A stretch of DNA of 64,000 bases from Blastocatellia bacterium. Lineage in GTDB: Bacteria > Acidobacteriota > Blastocatellia > Chloracidobacteriales > JADJPF01. Location: positions 248,001 through 312,000 of the forward strand of contig JADJPF010000001.1 of assembly GCA_016713405.1 (NCBI GenBank), read 5' to 3'. A model generated the notes under the pieces. It was not told where the DNA came from. It made no database searches and worked only from the letters and a program-made list of their open reading frames with translations. The translations under genes and the position numbers were made by a program. Below, piece after piece: positions 19,374-29,613 of this stretch; position 1 is the stretch's first letter; the number at the start of each line of letters is the position of its first letter.

Positions 19374-21029
19374 ATGGAATCAGATTTATCTATAGGCACA
19401 GTTATAAATGAAAAATACCGTATTGAAGCTTTAATTGGTGAAGGCGGGATGGGAAAAGTTTTTCGTGTAAGCCATTTAGAGTTAAATAAAACTTTTGCCT
19501 TAAAATTAATGAAATTTGATTCTTCAAATATTGGTTCTGGTTCTGCGCGAGTGTCTCGTTTTAGACGTGAAGCTAGCACATTAGCTAGGTTAAGTCACCC
19601 TAATATTGTTTCGATAATTGACTATGGAATTATGAAAACAACTCAACTTCCATTTATTGTAATGGAATATATAGAAGGTGTAACTTTAAGAAAAATGCTT
19701 AATTTGAAAGGGACGCTTGGAGAGAGTCAAGCTATCAATATTATTAATCAGCTTTGTTTAGCTCTTCATCAAGCACATGAAGTGGGTGTAATACATCGTG
19801 ACTTAAAGCCAGAAAACATTATAATTCAAGAGCTTGCAGAAAATTATTTATCAGTTAGAGTAGTTGACTTTGGTATTGCTAAACTCTTAAATAGCGAGTT
19901 TCCTTCTATAGAAGAAGAAATCATTACTACAGGCAATGCTCCAGGGACTTTAAGATATATTGCTCCAGAACAATTTTTTAAGTTAGGTGTAGATGCTCGT
20001 ACAGATGTTTTTAGTATTTGCCTAATTTTATATGAGATGCTTACGGGTGAAGTTCCTCCAGTTATGATAGGAGGATTTAAGCCATTAAAAGAAATGCGTC
20101 CAGGTGTCACACCTGAACTAAGCGATGTTGTAGAGCGTGGTCTTTCACAATCGCCTAATGAACGCCCACAAAGTGTATTAGCACTAAAAAAAGTTTTGGA
20201 TGAAATAAACCAAGCTGGGTTAGACAAAAACTTAAAAGAAACTAAAAAACAAAACTTTCTAGTAACAAAGCCTAAAACAGTAAAAACTAATGAAAATAAC
20301 TCAACAAGTAAAATTTTTACTGAAACTAATAAAATAGAGCAAAAATCCAAAATTCCCTGGGTGATAGCTCTAGTATTTTTGCTTTTAATAGGTGCTTTTA
20401 CAGGCGTAAAAATATATCAAAAATTTTATATAGAAAAGCAGTTGACCTTAGTTCTTCCAGAACTAGTTACTATTAAAGGCGAAACATTTTTTATGGGTTC
20501 TGATAATAAGGATGAATATTCAAGACCTGCTCATAAAGTAACGCTAAAGACATTTTTAGTCTCTAAAAATTTAATTACAAATCGCCAATATGCTGAATTT
20601 GTAAGGCTGTCAAATTATCCTCCTCCAAGCTTTTGGGCTGGTAATGAACCACAACAAAGTATATTAAATAAGCCTATTACCCAAGTTAGTTGGAATGATG
20701 CTACTGCCTTTTGCAGTTGGCTATCTAAGCAAACAGGCAAAAAATATCGCCTGCTTTCAGAGGCTGAATGGGAATATATTGCAGCCAATAAAAGCAACTT
20801 AAATATCAATGAATTAGCAGAAGAATATTTTGAATGGACTAGTTCAGAATTTACTCTTTATGAGGGTTCTAAACTTAAACTTCCAGATAGTATTATGCAA
20901 AACAATACTTTTGTATTTAGAGGAAAGGATGAGAAAGTAGGCAATGATCCTATAACAGATAGACTTTGGCAGTTAAAAAATTATACTGAACCTAAACTAA
21001 GTTTTCGTCTGGCTATGAGTGGAGAATAA
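19374..21029 (+). CDS. Transmembrane Ser/Thr kinase with extracytoplasmic SUMF domain
   Basis: 551 residues, intact. Kinase domain at 14-280: Gly loop G-E-G-G-M-G-K-V (22-29), Lys44, HRD 141-143, DFG 165-167 and I-A-P-E-Q near 200, with an activation segment of normal length. A polar linker follows, then one membrane helix (328-347) and a SUMF/C-type-lectin-like domain (363-551) with F-F-M-G-S-D, Q-V-S-W-N-D-A and L-L-S-E-A-E-W-E-Y. The cytoplasm-helix-exterior order suggests a receptor that reads an envelope ligand. The SUMF domain has no cysteine pair near its C-terminus and is therefore unlikely to be a formylglycine-generating enzyme. The GH13 gene follows 38 bp later, which may hint at a carbohydrate signal. 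Confidence 0.85.
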   Translation: MESDLSIGTVINEKYRIEALIGEGGMGKVFRVSHLELNKTFALKLMKFDSSNIGSGSARVSRFRREASTLARLSHPNIVSIIDYGIMKTTQLPFIVMEYIEGVTLRKMLNLKGTLGESQAINIINQLCLALHQAHEVGVIHRDLKPENIIIQELAENYLSVRVVDFGIAKLLNSEFPSIEEEIITTGNAPGTLRYIAPEQFFKLGVDARTDVFSICLILYEMLTGEVPPVMIGGFKPLKEMRPGVTPELSDVVERGLSQSPNERPQSVLALKKVLDEINQAGLDKNLKETKKQNFLVTKPKTVKTNENNSTSKIFTETNKIEQKSKIPWVIALVFLLLIGAFTGVKIYQKFYIEKQLTLVLPELVTIKGETFFMGSDNKDEYSRPAHKVTLKTFLVSKNLITNRQYAEFVRLSNYPPPSFWAGNEPQQSILNKPITQVSWNDATAFCSWLSKQTGKKYRLLSEAEWEYIAANKSNLNINELAEEYFEWTSSEFTLYEGSKLKLPDSIMQNNTFVFRGKDEKVGNDPITDRLWQLKNYTEPKLSFRLAMSGE

Positions 21030-21067
21030 ACTAGCTTAAAAGCTAGATTTGATAAGGAAATATATTT

Positions 21068-22662
21068 ATGTTTAGACGCTTGGCAATTATACTATTTATA
21101 GTTATTAATATATGGTTAGGTAATATACTGAATATGGAAGTTTATTCTAATTCTATGACAACAAAGACAAATATAAAGGCAGATACATATGATTCAAGGA
21201 TGGCAGATTGGCGAAATCATCAAGTTGTTTACCAGGTTTTTGTTGACCGTTTTGCTATAGATGATGATCCACAAAAACGCGCTTATCTTTATTCTTCTCC
21301 TAGAAAACTTCATTTATGGGATTCTCAACCTGTTGAGGGTAAGTACTTAAGTGATATAGGTAATGCAAGCCATGAACTAGATTTTTGGGGAGGGACTCTT
21401 AAAGCTCTTACAGGAAAGCTTGATTACATTAAATCTCTTGGGGTAAATACTCTTTATCTTAATCCTATATTTCTTTCCTACACTAATCATAAGTATGACA
21501 CTATAGATTATTTTTCTATAGATCCTCAATATGGAACAAGAGAAGATTTTGAGAAATTATGTAATGAGGCGCATAAACTTGGGCTAAAAGTTGTGCTTGA
21601 TGGAGTATTTAACCATACAGGACGGCGGTCTATCTGGTTTGAGCAAGCCCTTAAAAATACTTCAAGTAAATATCGTAATTTTTATACTTTTGATACAAGC
21701 TTAAAAAGTGGTTATTTGTCCTGGATTGGTGTAGATAATTTGCCAGAACTAAATTACAACAACCCAACTGTTAAGGATATTATTTATCGTTCTCCAAACT
21801 CAGTAGTCCAAAGTTATCTAGCATTTGCTGATGGATGGAGGCTTGATGTAGCTTTTGACCTTGGGCCTCAAATACTTTCTGAAATTACACAAAACGCACA
21901 TAAAGCTAAGGCAGATTCTTATGTAGTAGGTGAAATTTATAATTATCCTGCTGGGTGGTCGCCTTCGCTTGATGGCGTAATGAATATGTATCTAAGAAGA
22001 TTACTAATAGAACTAACTCAAGGTAAGATTTCAGGGCCAAAGGCTACAGAAATGTTAAACATTCTTATAGAAGATGGTGGAATAGAACCTTTACTAAAAT
22101 CTTGGGTAGTTTTATCAAACCACGATAGACCAAGATTAAAAACCTTGTTGCCTGAATTAAAAGACAGAACATTTATTACTGCATTACAAATGACTGTTCC
22201 TGGTTCACCACTTATTTATTATGGTGAAGAAATAGGGCTTACAGGAGGAAATGACCCAGAACAACGAGGAACCATATGAGATGGGAGTTAATAAATAAGG
22301 TTCCTGAATTTAACTTAACAAAATCACTTATAGAAATTCGCAATAATCACCGCGCTCTTCAAGTGGGTGATTTTATCCGTATACCAACAGAAAATCTTTT
22401 TGCTTTTACACGTCGGACTTCTTCAGTTAGAGAAACTGTAGTAGTTATTGCTAATCCAACAGATAGAGAGATAACAGAAATTATAACGCCTAGAGATCCT
22501 TGGTTAATGGATGTTCAGCATATGAAAGACTTATTAAGTAATATAGAGGTGGAAATTGCTTCTGGAATGATTTCTGTTACTGTGCCAGCAAAAACAGTAA
22601 GAATATTTGTCCCAAAAATAAATGAAGGACAAGGTTATTCACCTTATAAACGTGTAGATTAA
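21068..22662 (+). CDS. Secreted alpha-amylase-family (GH13) glycoside hydrolase (frameshift near C-terminus)
   Basis: About 530 residues when repaired. A signal peptide (~1-28) predicts export. GH13 conserved regions are present in order: D-G-V-F-N-H-T-G (I), W-R-L-D-V-A-F-D with the nucleophile Asp (II), V-V-G-E-I-Y-N with the acid/base Glu (III) and V-L-S-N-H-D-R-P-R (IV), followed by Y-Y-G-E-E-I-G. The sequence resembles maltogenic amylase or neopullulanase types acting on alpha-1,4-glucans. The frame breaks near 22270-22278; the next frame begins M-R-W-E-L-I-N and holds the C-terminal beta-sandwich ending at 22662. The ribosome site AAGGA lies 10 nt before the ATG. Confidence 0.85.
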
Positions 22663-22668
22663 ATTTAA

Positions 22669-22737
22669 TTAAGTGAGTATTTTTATTAAATTTTACTAAC
22701 TTAAAAAGAGTCAAATAAATATTAAAATACTCACTTA
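22669..22737. terminator. Long inverted repeat between convergent genes
   Basis: Left arm TTAAGTGAGTATTTTTA (22669-22685) pairs with 22721-22737 with one mismatch across a 35-nt loop. It lies between the convergent GH13 gene and the secreted-protein gene at 22762, so a shared terminator is likely. Confidence 0.5.
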
Positions 22738-22761
22738 AAAACTATTAAATTTTAATATTTT

Positions 22762-23133
22762 TTACTGAGGTTTAGCCAATTTATTAGCTTGGTCATCAAT
22801 AAGAACCATTTCTTTTTCTCCTTCTAATGCAATACCTGTAAGTATTCTAGTGTCACCATCTTGCTTAGTAGATAAGAAACTGCGCTTTACTTCTGAGGTT
22901 TGAGGACTAAGAGTAATAGCAGATTTAACTACTAAATCTTTATCATTAAAAATACTTACTTCTTTACTAGTTTCATCATAAACAACTTTGTAAGTACCTT
23001 TCTTGACTAATGTACCATTAACGGTTACATCATTATGAAAGACTACTTTTTTGCTTTTTTCTTTAGCAAAAACAGATATTGAGAGAAGGCAAACAAGGCT
23101 TAATACAGCAATACTTTTAATTAATTTTTTCAT
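22762..23133 (-). CDS. Small secreted beta-rich protein
   Basis: 123 residues. Residues 1-23 are a signal peptide (M-K-K-L-I-K-S, hydrophobic core, V-F-A-K). The mature domain has short alternating strands: V-V-F-H-N-D-V-T-V-N-G-T-L-V-K-K-G-T-Y-K-V-V-Y, then V-S-I-F-N-D-K-D-L-V-V. The V-N-G-T-x-V-x-x-G-T-Y-K-V pattern resembles small exported proteins I recall from acidobacterial genomes; no function is known to me. Probably periplasmic. It is convergent with the GH13 gene. Confidence 0.6.
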   Translation of the reverse strand: MKKLIKSIAVLSLVCLLSISVFAKEKSKKVVFHNDVTVNGTLVKKGTYKVVYDETSKEVSIFNDKDLVVKSAITLSPQTSEVKRSFLSTKQDGDTRILTGIALEGEKEMVLIDDQANKLAKPQ

Positions 23134-23509
23134 TTTCTAACTCCTGAGTTTTCTAAATAGCACTAAGAACTATATTGGCAATTTGCGTTATCTTTAGAAT
23201 TGTTTTTTTGGAGTGATACCAAGCCAATACTAGCAAAATGTCAAATTTGTTCACTGTTTTAACAGATAAATTACCTGTTAAATAGCTTACTTGATGCCAT
23301 AATGTTAAATTAAAAGTGTAAAAAAGTTTTTAAGAAAGTGTAAAAAGTTAGTAAAATAGATATGTAATTTCTATTAAATAATTAATGGAAGATTGTTAAT
23401 TTGTGCAAATATTCTAGTTTTTAAGCATGTTATATAGCAAGAGGATAAGTATAGCCAATATAAGCTATTTATTTTATTGCCCTTTTATATTAATTAATTA
23501 TTTATACGA
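23134..23509. other. Intergenic region (376 bp)
   Basis: Lies upstream of the small secreted-protein gene and downstream of the TonB receptor gene, both on the minus strand. It contains a short hairpin TTTAACAG/CTGTTAAA (23258-23282), direct repeats of AAGTGTAAAAA near 23310-23350, and at 23203-23219 a 17-nt motif (TTTTTTTGGAGTGATAC) that recurs upstream of the deacetylase gene at 47296. No coding potential was seen. Confidence 0.5.
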
Positions 23510-26488
23510 TTAGAAGATTAGCCTAAAACCAACTTGTAATTGCCGGGGAGCAAAAGCATTACGAAACCGTTCAGGAGGTGAAATAAAACGTCCATCTTTT
23601 TTTTCAGGTAAGTTAAATTTTCCTTGTGGATCAGGTGGAAAAGTACTATCAACTTGGCTAATGTTTGTTCTATTAAATAAATTAAAAGCTTCAACAAGAG
23701 CTTGAACTTGTATTTTTTCACCAAAAGCAAAGCTACGAGTTAACCTTAAATCAAAACTTGCAAACCCAGGTGTTATTCCAGCATTTCTACTAATACCAAG
23801 AGGACGGTCTGAAGGCGGAAAATCTCCATTCATATCAAAATCCCCACCAACTGTTAAGTTATAAGGTCGGCCTGATTCTAAATTTAGGATTGTTGAAAGT
23901 GTAGAATTTTTAAGCAATATATTTTTTTGTCCACTAGTTTGATAACTTCCAGAAAGCACAAAACGACTTCGTACATCTTGAAGTGAAAGAGAGCGTTCAC
24001 GCCCTGGATTTAGTGGATCTATTGGGTTTATAGCCGGAATAGTAGGAGAAAAATCAACAAAATTATCAATAGCTTTGGCTAAAGTATAATGAGCAAGCAA
24101 ATTAAAATTAGTAAAAAGCTCACCTCCAATTGAAAACGAGCCAGCATGATAATAGCTGTCTGCCGCAGATTCAAAGTAAACTCTTGCACCCATATTGGGA
24201 TCTAGACGACCTGTTAAAAAGCTTGCTAACGGATTACCTGCAACTGGTCGTGTAATAGGGTTAATGTCACGTGAACGAAATAACTTTAAACCTCGAACAA
24301 AACTATAATCTAATTCAACTTTAAGTTTATTGCTGATTTGATAATCAATACCTAAATTTATTTGTTGGGTATAACTAGAACGAATGTTGGGTTGAAACTC
24401 AGGGCCTACGGTAAGTTGAGGCACTAGAGGGATATTTGCAGGCACAGCACTTTGAGAAGCAAATTTTCTAGTTGGCTGCATAAAAGCTTGAATAGAAAAG
24501 GGAAAAGGCATAAAGAAATTTCTAGGTGTATTAGGCATAACTACTACTTCTGTATTTTCTGGCTGAGCAACAGAGAAAAATAATCCATAGGATGCACTTA
24601 GACGGGCTTTAGGCAAAAAATTAGGATTGTAAGAAATAGATAGACGTGGTGCAATATTACCGTTATTAGTAGGTACAAAGCTAGAGCGTCCAATATCATA
24701 ACGAATACCAGCTTTTAGAAGTAGTTGAGAATTTATCCTTATATCATCTTGAAGAAATGCAGCAAAAAGCTTGGGTTTTGTTGGCACAAGTGTTTCAGGA
24801 GGAAAGCCTTGTTGAAAGAATACAGGTACAGGTAAATTAGCTAAATCTAACCTAGGAAAACCCGTAATAGCTGTTGATAATATTGAACTTAATTGTGTTA
24901 AAAAAGCACGTTGATCACTATTTCTTAATGAAGGATCAAAAGCTTCTAATCCGCTAAAAATTCCTCCAGTTGATGCTCCTAGTCCAGTAAAATCTAAAGG
25001 CGCAAATATACTTACTCCTGAAGCTGTAACATTAAGTCGGGAACGATTAGAAATATAAATTAAATCTCCTCCAAATTTAAGTTGGTGAGAGCCTTTTACT
25101 AAACTAGTAGTATTGCTAAATTGGAATAGTTTACCTTTTAAGCGTTTAGGAACAATGATAGAACGGCCAAAAGTTACTAAGCCTTCTAAAGAAACAATTT
25201 GAACCTGTGGCCCATCTTCTAAAGGTAAAACATTAAAATCCCTTTGGTTATAAAGAAAGCGAGTTTCATTAATAAAAGCAGTGTTAGGGCTGATATATCT
25301 ATTAGTTACAGCAATAGAATTTTCAGTTAATCTTTGAACTCCTCCAGCAGACTCAGCAACAATCCCTCCAAAAGATTCAAATGCTCCATCATAACGACCA
25401 GAAGAATTAAAACGAATAGTTAAATTATTTGTACTGCTAGTAGCAATATCTACACGTGCTAGAACAGAAGTGCTAGCGACGGCCAGAGGGATAGCCCCAT
25501 TTCTTATTGAAAAGCCAACGTTGCGAATAGATTTAATTGTGTTGTCAGGAATAGTAACAACATTATTTTGTTTTACAGAAAGTCGCTCAAAGGCGGTAAA
25601 GAAAAAGGCTTTATCGCGTTTTATTGGGCCTGAAAGACTAGTGCCAAATTGATATTGTTCAAAGGGTGGTTTGTTAGTAAAAAAAGCATCTCGCGCACTG
25701 ATTTTATCATTTCTAATAAATAGAAAATTTGAGCCGTGAAATTCATTTGAGCCACCTTTAGTAATAATATTTACTACGCCACCTAATGCCCGGCCAAATT
25801 CAGCAGAATAACCATCGGAAATAATTTGATATTCCTGAACAGCTTCCTGGCTAAATGTTGCTCTAACTGTTCCAGATGTAAAGTCATTGTTATCTAACCC
25901 ATCAACATTAATAATATTTTGTCTAGCACTTTGTCCATTAAATGAAAGACCTGATGTATTAGCTACACCTTGAGGAGGAAGCCGATCAGCAGTTACACGA
26001 GCAGCAGTTAAGCTAAAATCCAGAAAATTCCGCCGATTTATTGGTAGCACTTGAATATTTTCTGATGTAATGTTAGTGCTACTTTCAGTTTTAATTGTAT
26101 TAACTAAACTATCTGTAACTTCAACGCTATCTTTATTTTGCCCAATGGATAGCACAATATTATTGACAGAAATAACGCCAATTAATAAACGAGTAGTTAC
26201 AGTTTGAGTAAGAAATCCATTAGCTTGAACAGTAATTTCATAATTGCCCGGACGTAGTTGCAGTAGTTGATAAGAGCCTTGGTTATCAGAAACACAAGTA
26301 TTTTGTGCATTGGTTTGCAGTGACCTAACTATTATATTTGCACTAGTTATAACAGCACCTTGTTCATCTTTAACTGTCCCAAATATAGCTCCTGTTGTTG
26401 CTCCTGCTGATTGACCATAAGCTTGTAGAGGTATTACTAAAGCAAATAAAAAACTAATACTAATGTATTTGGGGCTTAGTGTTTTCAT
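23510..26488 (-). CDS. TonB-dependent receptor with carboxypeptidase-regulatory domain (Oar-like)
   Basis: About 992 residues. The chosen ATG at 26488 starts a signal peptide (M-K-T-L-S-P-K-Y to A-Y-G-Q); an upstream in-frame ATG at 26572 would add a 28-residue non-signal extension. Residues ~30-110 form a CarboxypepD_reg beta domain (G-A-I-F-G-T-V-K-D-E-Q-G-A-V-I). A plug domain follows (I-N-V-D-G-L-D-N-N-D-F, F-G-R-A-L-G-G-V-V-N-I-I-T-K-G-G-S-N), then a long barrel rich in aromatic strands, ending P-R-Q-L-Q-V-G-F-R-L-I-F with the terminal aromatic expected for BAM recognition. It is an outer-membrane transporter or adhesin-like protein of the type expanded in Acidobacteria. Substrate unknown; no TonB/ExbBD nearby. 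Confidence 0.88.
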   Translation of the reverse strand: MKTLSPKYISISFLFALVIPLQAYGQSAGATTGAIFGTVKDEQGAVITSANIIVRSLQTNAQNTCVSDNQGSYQLLQLRPGNYEITVQANGFLTQTVTTRLLIGVISVNNIVLSIGQNKDSVEVTDSLVNTIKTESSTNITSENIQVLPINRRNFLDFSLTAARVTADRLPPQGVANTSGLSFNGQSARQNIINVDGLDNNDFTSGTVRATFSQEAVQEYQIISDGYSAEFGRALGGVVNIITKGGSNEFHGSNFLFIRNDKISARDAFFTNKPPFEQYQFGTSLSGPIKRDKAFFFTAFERLSVKQNNVVTIPDNTIKSIRNVGFSIRNGAIPLAVASTSVLARVDIATSSTNNLTIRFNSSGRYDGAFESFGGIVAESAGGVQRLTENSIAVTNRYISPNTAFINETRFLYNQRDFNVLPLEDGPQVQIVSLEGLVTFGRSIIVPKRLKGKLFQFSNTTSLVKGSHQLKFGGDLIYISNRSRLNVTASGVSIFAPLDFTGLGASTGGIFSGLEAFDPSLRNSDQRAFLTQLSSILSTAITGFPRLDLANLPVPVFFQQGFPPETLVPTKPKLFAAFLQDDIRINSQLLLKAGIRYDIGRSSFVPTNNGNIAPRLSISYNPNFLPKARLSASYGLFFSVAQPENTEVVVMPNTPRNFFMPFPFSIQAFMQPTRKFASQSAVPANIPLVPQLTVGPEFQPNIRSSYTQQINLGIDYQISNKLKVELDYSFVRGLKLFRSRDINPITRPVAGNPLASFLTGRLDPNMGARVYFESAADSYYHAGSFSIGGELFTNFNLLAHYTLAKAIDNFVDFSPTIPAINPIDPLNPGRERSLSLQDVRSRFVLSGSYQTSGQKNILLKNSTLSTILNLESGRPYNLTVGGDFDMNGDFPPSDRPLGISRNAGITPGFASFDLRLTRSFAFGEKIQVQALVEAFNLFNRTNISQVDSTFPPDPQGKFNLPEKKDGRFISPPERFRNAFAPRQLQVGFRLIF

Positions 26489-26667
26489 AATTATTTGTGA
26501 CACCTTAGATTTTATAGCTGTTTTGGGAAAGAAACCGAAATATATCAAAAATGATGTATATAAATAAAGCACTTATATTAGTTATATTAAGAAAATCTCT
26601 GATAAACTAACTTGGAAATAGGCAAATTAAACTTTTTGTTTAACTAATATTTTTGTTTGGGAGTTTT

Positions 26668-28113
26668 ATGGTTAATAGGCATATTATGAAGGTAATTTAT
26701 ATTACTATGCTATTACTATTATGCAATGTAGTTATATTAGCTCAACAAAGGCGTTTTGGCCTAGAAGATAGTAGCAAAACTGGGCGTGCCACAACAGAAA
26801 TTAACCCTAGACGCTACTTGCCAACAGAATATAACCGGCGTTTTGGGCTAAAGCCTGGAGAAAGTCAACTTGAAACTGTAGAAGAAAAAATAGAGGAAAA
26901 AATAGATAAAAAGTCTATTACAGAAAATAAAAAATCTTTTCTAAAAACTGCTCAATTTTTATTAGAAAAAGGGGATTTAGAAAATGCTATCTTTAATTAC
27001 CAAAAAGCTATTAATGCAAGGGAAAAATTAGACTTAGCCCATTTTGGCCTTGGCTATACTTTAATAAAATTAAGTAGATTTGATGAAGCAATAAACTCGT
27101 TTAAGGAAGTAGTAAAAATTTTTCCTGAAAACGCTAAAGCGTACTTAAACTTAGGTGTAGCTTTTTATTCAATAGGGGAAATTGACCAAGCTATTGAGTC
27201 TTATAAAAAAGCTGTTGCTTTGAGCAAGGATTCCTTACCTGATGCAGAATTTAACTTGGCTTTTGCTCTTTTTCATCAAGGGGATTTGCCTAACTCAATA
27301 AATCATTACCAAATAGCCACCAAACAAAGAAAAATCTATCCTGCTGCTTTTAATAATTTAGGTCTAGCCTATGAAGCTATTGGTGATTTTGAGAATGCTA
27401 ATGCAAATTTCCAGCTAGCAATTAAGCAAAAACAAGGTAATTATTCTTTAGCCCACTATAATTTAGGACGTTCTTATTTTAATCAAGGTAAATTTTTTCC
27501 AGAGGCAGTAACTCAACTGCAAATCGCGCTAGAACAACAAAAAAACTTTCCAGAAGCTTTGTTAATTCTTGGAAATATATATTTACTCTATGAAAATAAA
27601 GGGGCTATAGGTTCAGTGGAAAAAGCTAAAACCTACTATCAAAAAGCTATTTTATTAAAAAAAGATTCCCTCTTAGCACATCAAAATCTATCTATTGCAT
27701 ATACAAAACTTGAAGAAAAAAAAGAAGCTTTAGCCCACTATAGAGAGGCTTTTAACCTTGATGTAAATAGTCCTTTCTTATTAGAAAATCTACTTTTTAC
27801 AATTACTGGAACAGGTTCTTTTTTTATTAGAGATGAATTTAGTCGGGATGAAGTATTAGATAACCTAAAATTAGATAAAGAAAAAATGCAAGACTCAAAA
27901 GAGGTTATTAAAACTTTACTAGAAAAATATGAAGATTTGCCAGATGAATCAAAGAATATGTCTGATATTCATTATTGTCTTGCAAAAGTTTATATATTTT
28001 TAGGTAATTACAATAAAGCTGTGGACGAATTACAAGAAACCTTAGAACTATCTAAGAGTGAAGACAAAGAAGCAGCTAATTTATTAAGTTTAATTTATAG
28101 GTTAATATTATGA
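26668..28113 (+). CDS. Exported TPR-repeat protein
   Basis: About 481 residues. The start is the ATG at 26668 after a GGGAG site; residues ~1-25 are a hydrophobic export signal ending around L-A-Q-Q. A charged coiled segment (E-E-K-I-E-E-K-I-D-K-K) precedes about nine TPR units with the A-x-x-x-x-x-x-A-x-x-x-Y/F signature, for example L-A-H-F-G-L-G-Y-T-L-I-K-L, A-Y-L-N-L-G-V-A-F-Y and A-F-N-N-L-G-L-A-Y-E. These form a protein-binding superhelix, presumably in the periplasm. It is divergent from the TonB receptor gene with about 180 bp between. Confidence 0.8.
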   Translation: MVNRHIMKVIYITMLLLLCNVVILAQQRRFGLEDSSKTGRATTEINPRRYLPTEYNRRFGLKPGESQLETVEEKIEEKIDKKSITENKKSFLKTAQFLLEKGDLENAIFNYQKAINAREKLDLAHFGLGYTLIKLSRFDEAINSFKEVVKIFPENAKAYLNLGVAFYSIGEIDQAIESYKKAVALSKDSLPDAEFNLAFALFHQGDLPNSINHYQIATKQRKIYPAAFNNLGLAYEAIGDFENANANFQLAIKQKQGNYSLAHYNLGRSYFNQGKFFPEAVTQLQIALEQQKNFPEALLILGNIYLLYENKGAIGSVEKAKTYYQKAILLKKDSLLAHQNLSIAYTKLEEKKEALAHYREAFNLDVNSPFLLENLLFTITGTGSFFIRDEFSRDEVLDNLKLDKEKMQDSKEVIKTLLEKYEDLPDESKNMSDIHYCLAKVYIFLGNYNKAVDELQETLELSKSEDKEAANLLSLIYRLIL

Positions 28114-28275
28114 AGGTAAATATTTTTAAGAGTATTAAGTAAATGGTTGTGTTATAAAAAGTTAGCATTTGTTTTGTACATCGATTTAACAAAGGGATGC
28201 AACTGCATTACCAACTTTACTGAAACGCGACCAAAAATTGTTACAAATAGCAGTGTTTTCAAGTATTTTAATATT

Positions 28276-29307
28276 TTAATTATTTTCACTGAAAGAAAAA
28301 TTTTGGTGTACTCCTTCTGAATATAAATTATGTAACCAGTTTGTATGTAACTTAGCTTCAGGATGAAGTCTAATAGGGTTATCTAAAATTTTTGGATTTA
28401 ATCTAATTTCTTGATAACTAGCAATTTCTCCTTTCTCGTTTCTGTAAGCTGTGCCAAAAGTAGGATCATAGAGATGCCATTTTCCTTGGTAATAAACTTC
28501 TGTAACTACATGAGTGTAAGGTCTTTGCTTAGGATCTTTATTTAAAATCATATCTATGTAATTTATCTTAAAATTGCCTGCGTAAGCTAAATGAGCGAGC
28601 GCGCTGCTAAGTTCGCCACAAGTATAAGAAAAAAGCTCGGTTGGTTCTAAAAGTTGTCTAGGTATCCATATGTCAATGGAGACTTTTTTCTTAGCTACTC
28701 GTTTTTGGCAAACAAATTTTGTTAAAGCCATGATTTTTTCTTCTTCACCACATATATTACTGGTAATATTGCTGTAAAGCTGTTCATAATATTTTTTATT
28801 TTTTGAGTCAAAAGGGATTAAATTATAAGAAGTTTGCATTTTTAGAGACTGATTTTTGAGTGCAAGAGCTAGGTCAATAAAACCTAAATCTAGGTTTCCT
28901 GATTTTGGATATTCCCAGGGAGCAAAAATTTCTGTTTGAAAAGATTTATTGTTTTCTAAAGAAAGTTTTAAGCAATAATTTTTTCCAGGATACCAAGTTA
29001 TTTCTGGAAGCTTAAAATTGCCTTCACTATCAGCTAGTACAGACCATTTTGAGTTAGGATTTACTAAATTAACTAAACAACCTGCAATATTTGTTTTGCC
29101 TGTTATTGTAATTTCTTTTGGTGAAACCCCAATTTGATAGGCAAGTTTACTTTGGTAAGAAGCAAAAACTTGATTGAATTTTTGTTTACTAAAATCTAAT
29201 TTAATAAATGGTTTTATAATAATTATTAATAGAATAAAAATAATACAAAAAAATAGTTTTTGATAAAATTTATAATTTATTTTTGATAAAAAAGCTAATT
29301 TAGACAT
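28276..29307 (-). CDS. Membrane-anchored transglutaminase-like protein
   Basis: 343 residues. Residues 16-33 are a single membrane helix near the N-terminus. Residues ~60-130 look like a transthyretin/carboxypeptidase-regulatory beta-sandwich (I-T-I-T-G-K-T-N-I-A-G-C-L-V-N, D-S-E-G-N-F-K-L-P-E). The C-terminal half is a transglutaminase core with the triad Cys230 (Y-T-C-G-E-L-S-S-A), His266 (Y-T-H-V-V-T-E-V) and Asp281 (H-L-Y-D-P-T-F-G). Bacterial homologues are usually peptidases or amide-bond rearranging enzymes of the envelope. The triad is complete, so activity is plausible; substrate unknown. Confidence 0.82.
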   Translation of the reverse strand: MSKLAFLSKINYKFYQKLFFCIIFILLIIIIKPFIKLDFSKQKFNQVFASYQSKLAYQIGVSPKEITITGKTNIAGCLVNLVNPNSKWSVLADSEGNFKLPEITWYPGKNYCLKLSLENNKSFQTEIFAPWEYPKSGNLDLGFIDLALALKNQSLKMQTSYNLIPFDSKNKKYYEQLYSNITSNICGEEEKIMALTKFVCQKRVAKKKVSIDIWIPRQLLEPTELFSYTCGELSSALAHLAYAGNFKINYIDMILNKDPKQRPYTHVVTEVYYQGKWHLYDPTFGTAYRNEKGEIASYQEIRLNPKILDNPIRLHPEAKLHTNWLHNLYSEGVHQNFSFSENN

Positions 29308-29613
29308 AGTTACACCCTCACTAAAAAAGTGTTAAAGCAATTATTATTCTTAACTATAAACTAACAATGGAGCTTAAATTTCTTAAATCTAGTGTAGTAT
29401 TTTAAAAAACAATATTTTAATAGTAATTAACCTACTTTTGTCTAATAGGTTCAATGGTTAAATGTCTTTTATCCAAAATTTTTAGAATAAAAATCTAAAG
29501 CTTATTGCTATTTAAAAATCAAAGCTATCTTGCTATCGGATAAAAACATTGGCGAAATGGTAAAGATCTGTTAGGCTACCTAGTTTCAATTTTCCTTTTG
29601 GGAGTTTATTTAA
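29308..29613. other. Intergenic region (306 bp)
   Basis: Divergent spacer between the transglutaminase gene and typA. It is AT-rich; a GGGAG ribosome site lies 9 nt before the typA GTG. I see no clear promoter, RNA structure or ORF. Confidence 0.5.

Noticed and set aside
19844..20350. 168-codon minus-strand ORF inside the kinase-SUMF gene
   Set aside because: It is a shadow of the kinase reading frame; its composition is that of reverse-complemented coding sequence.
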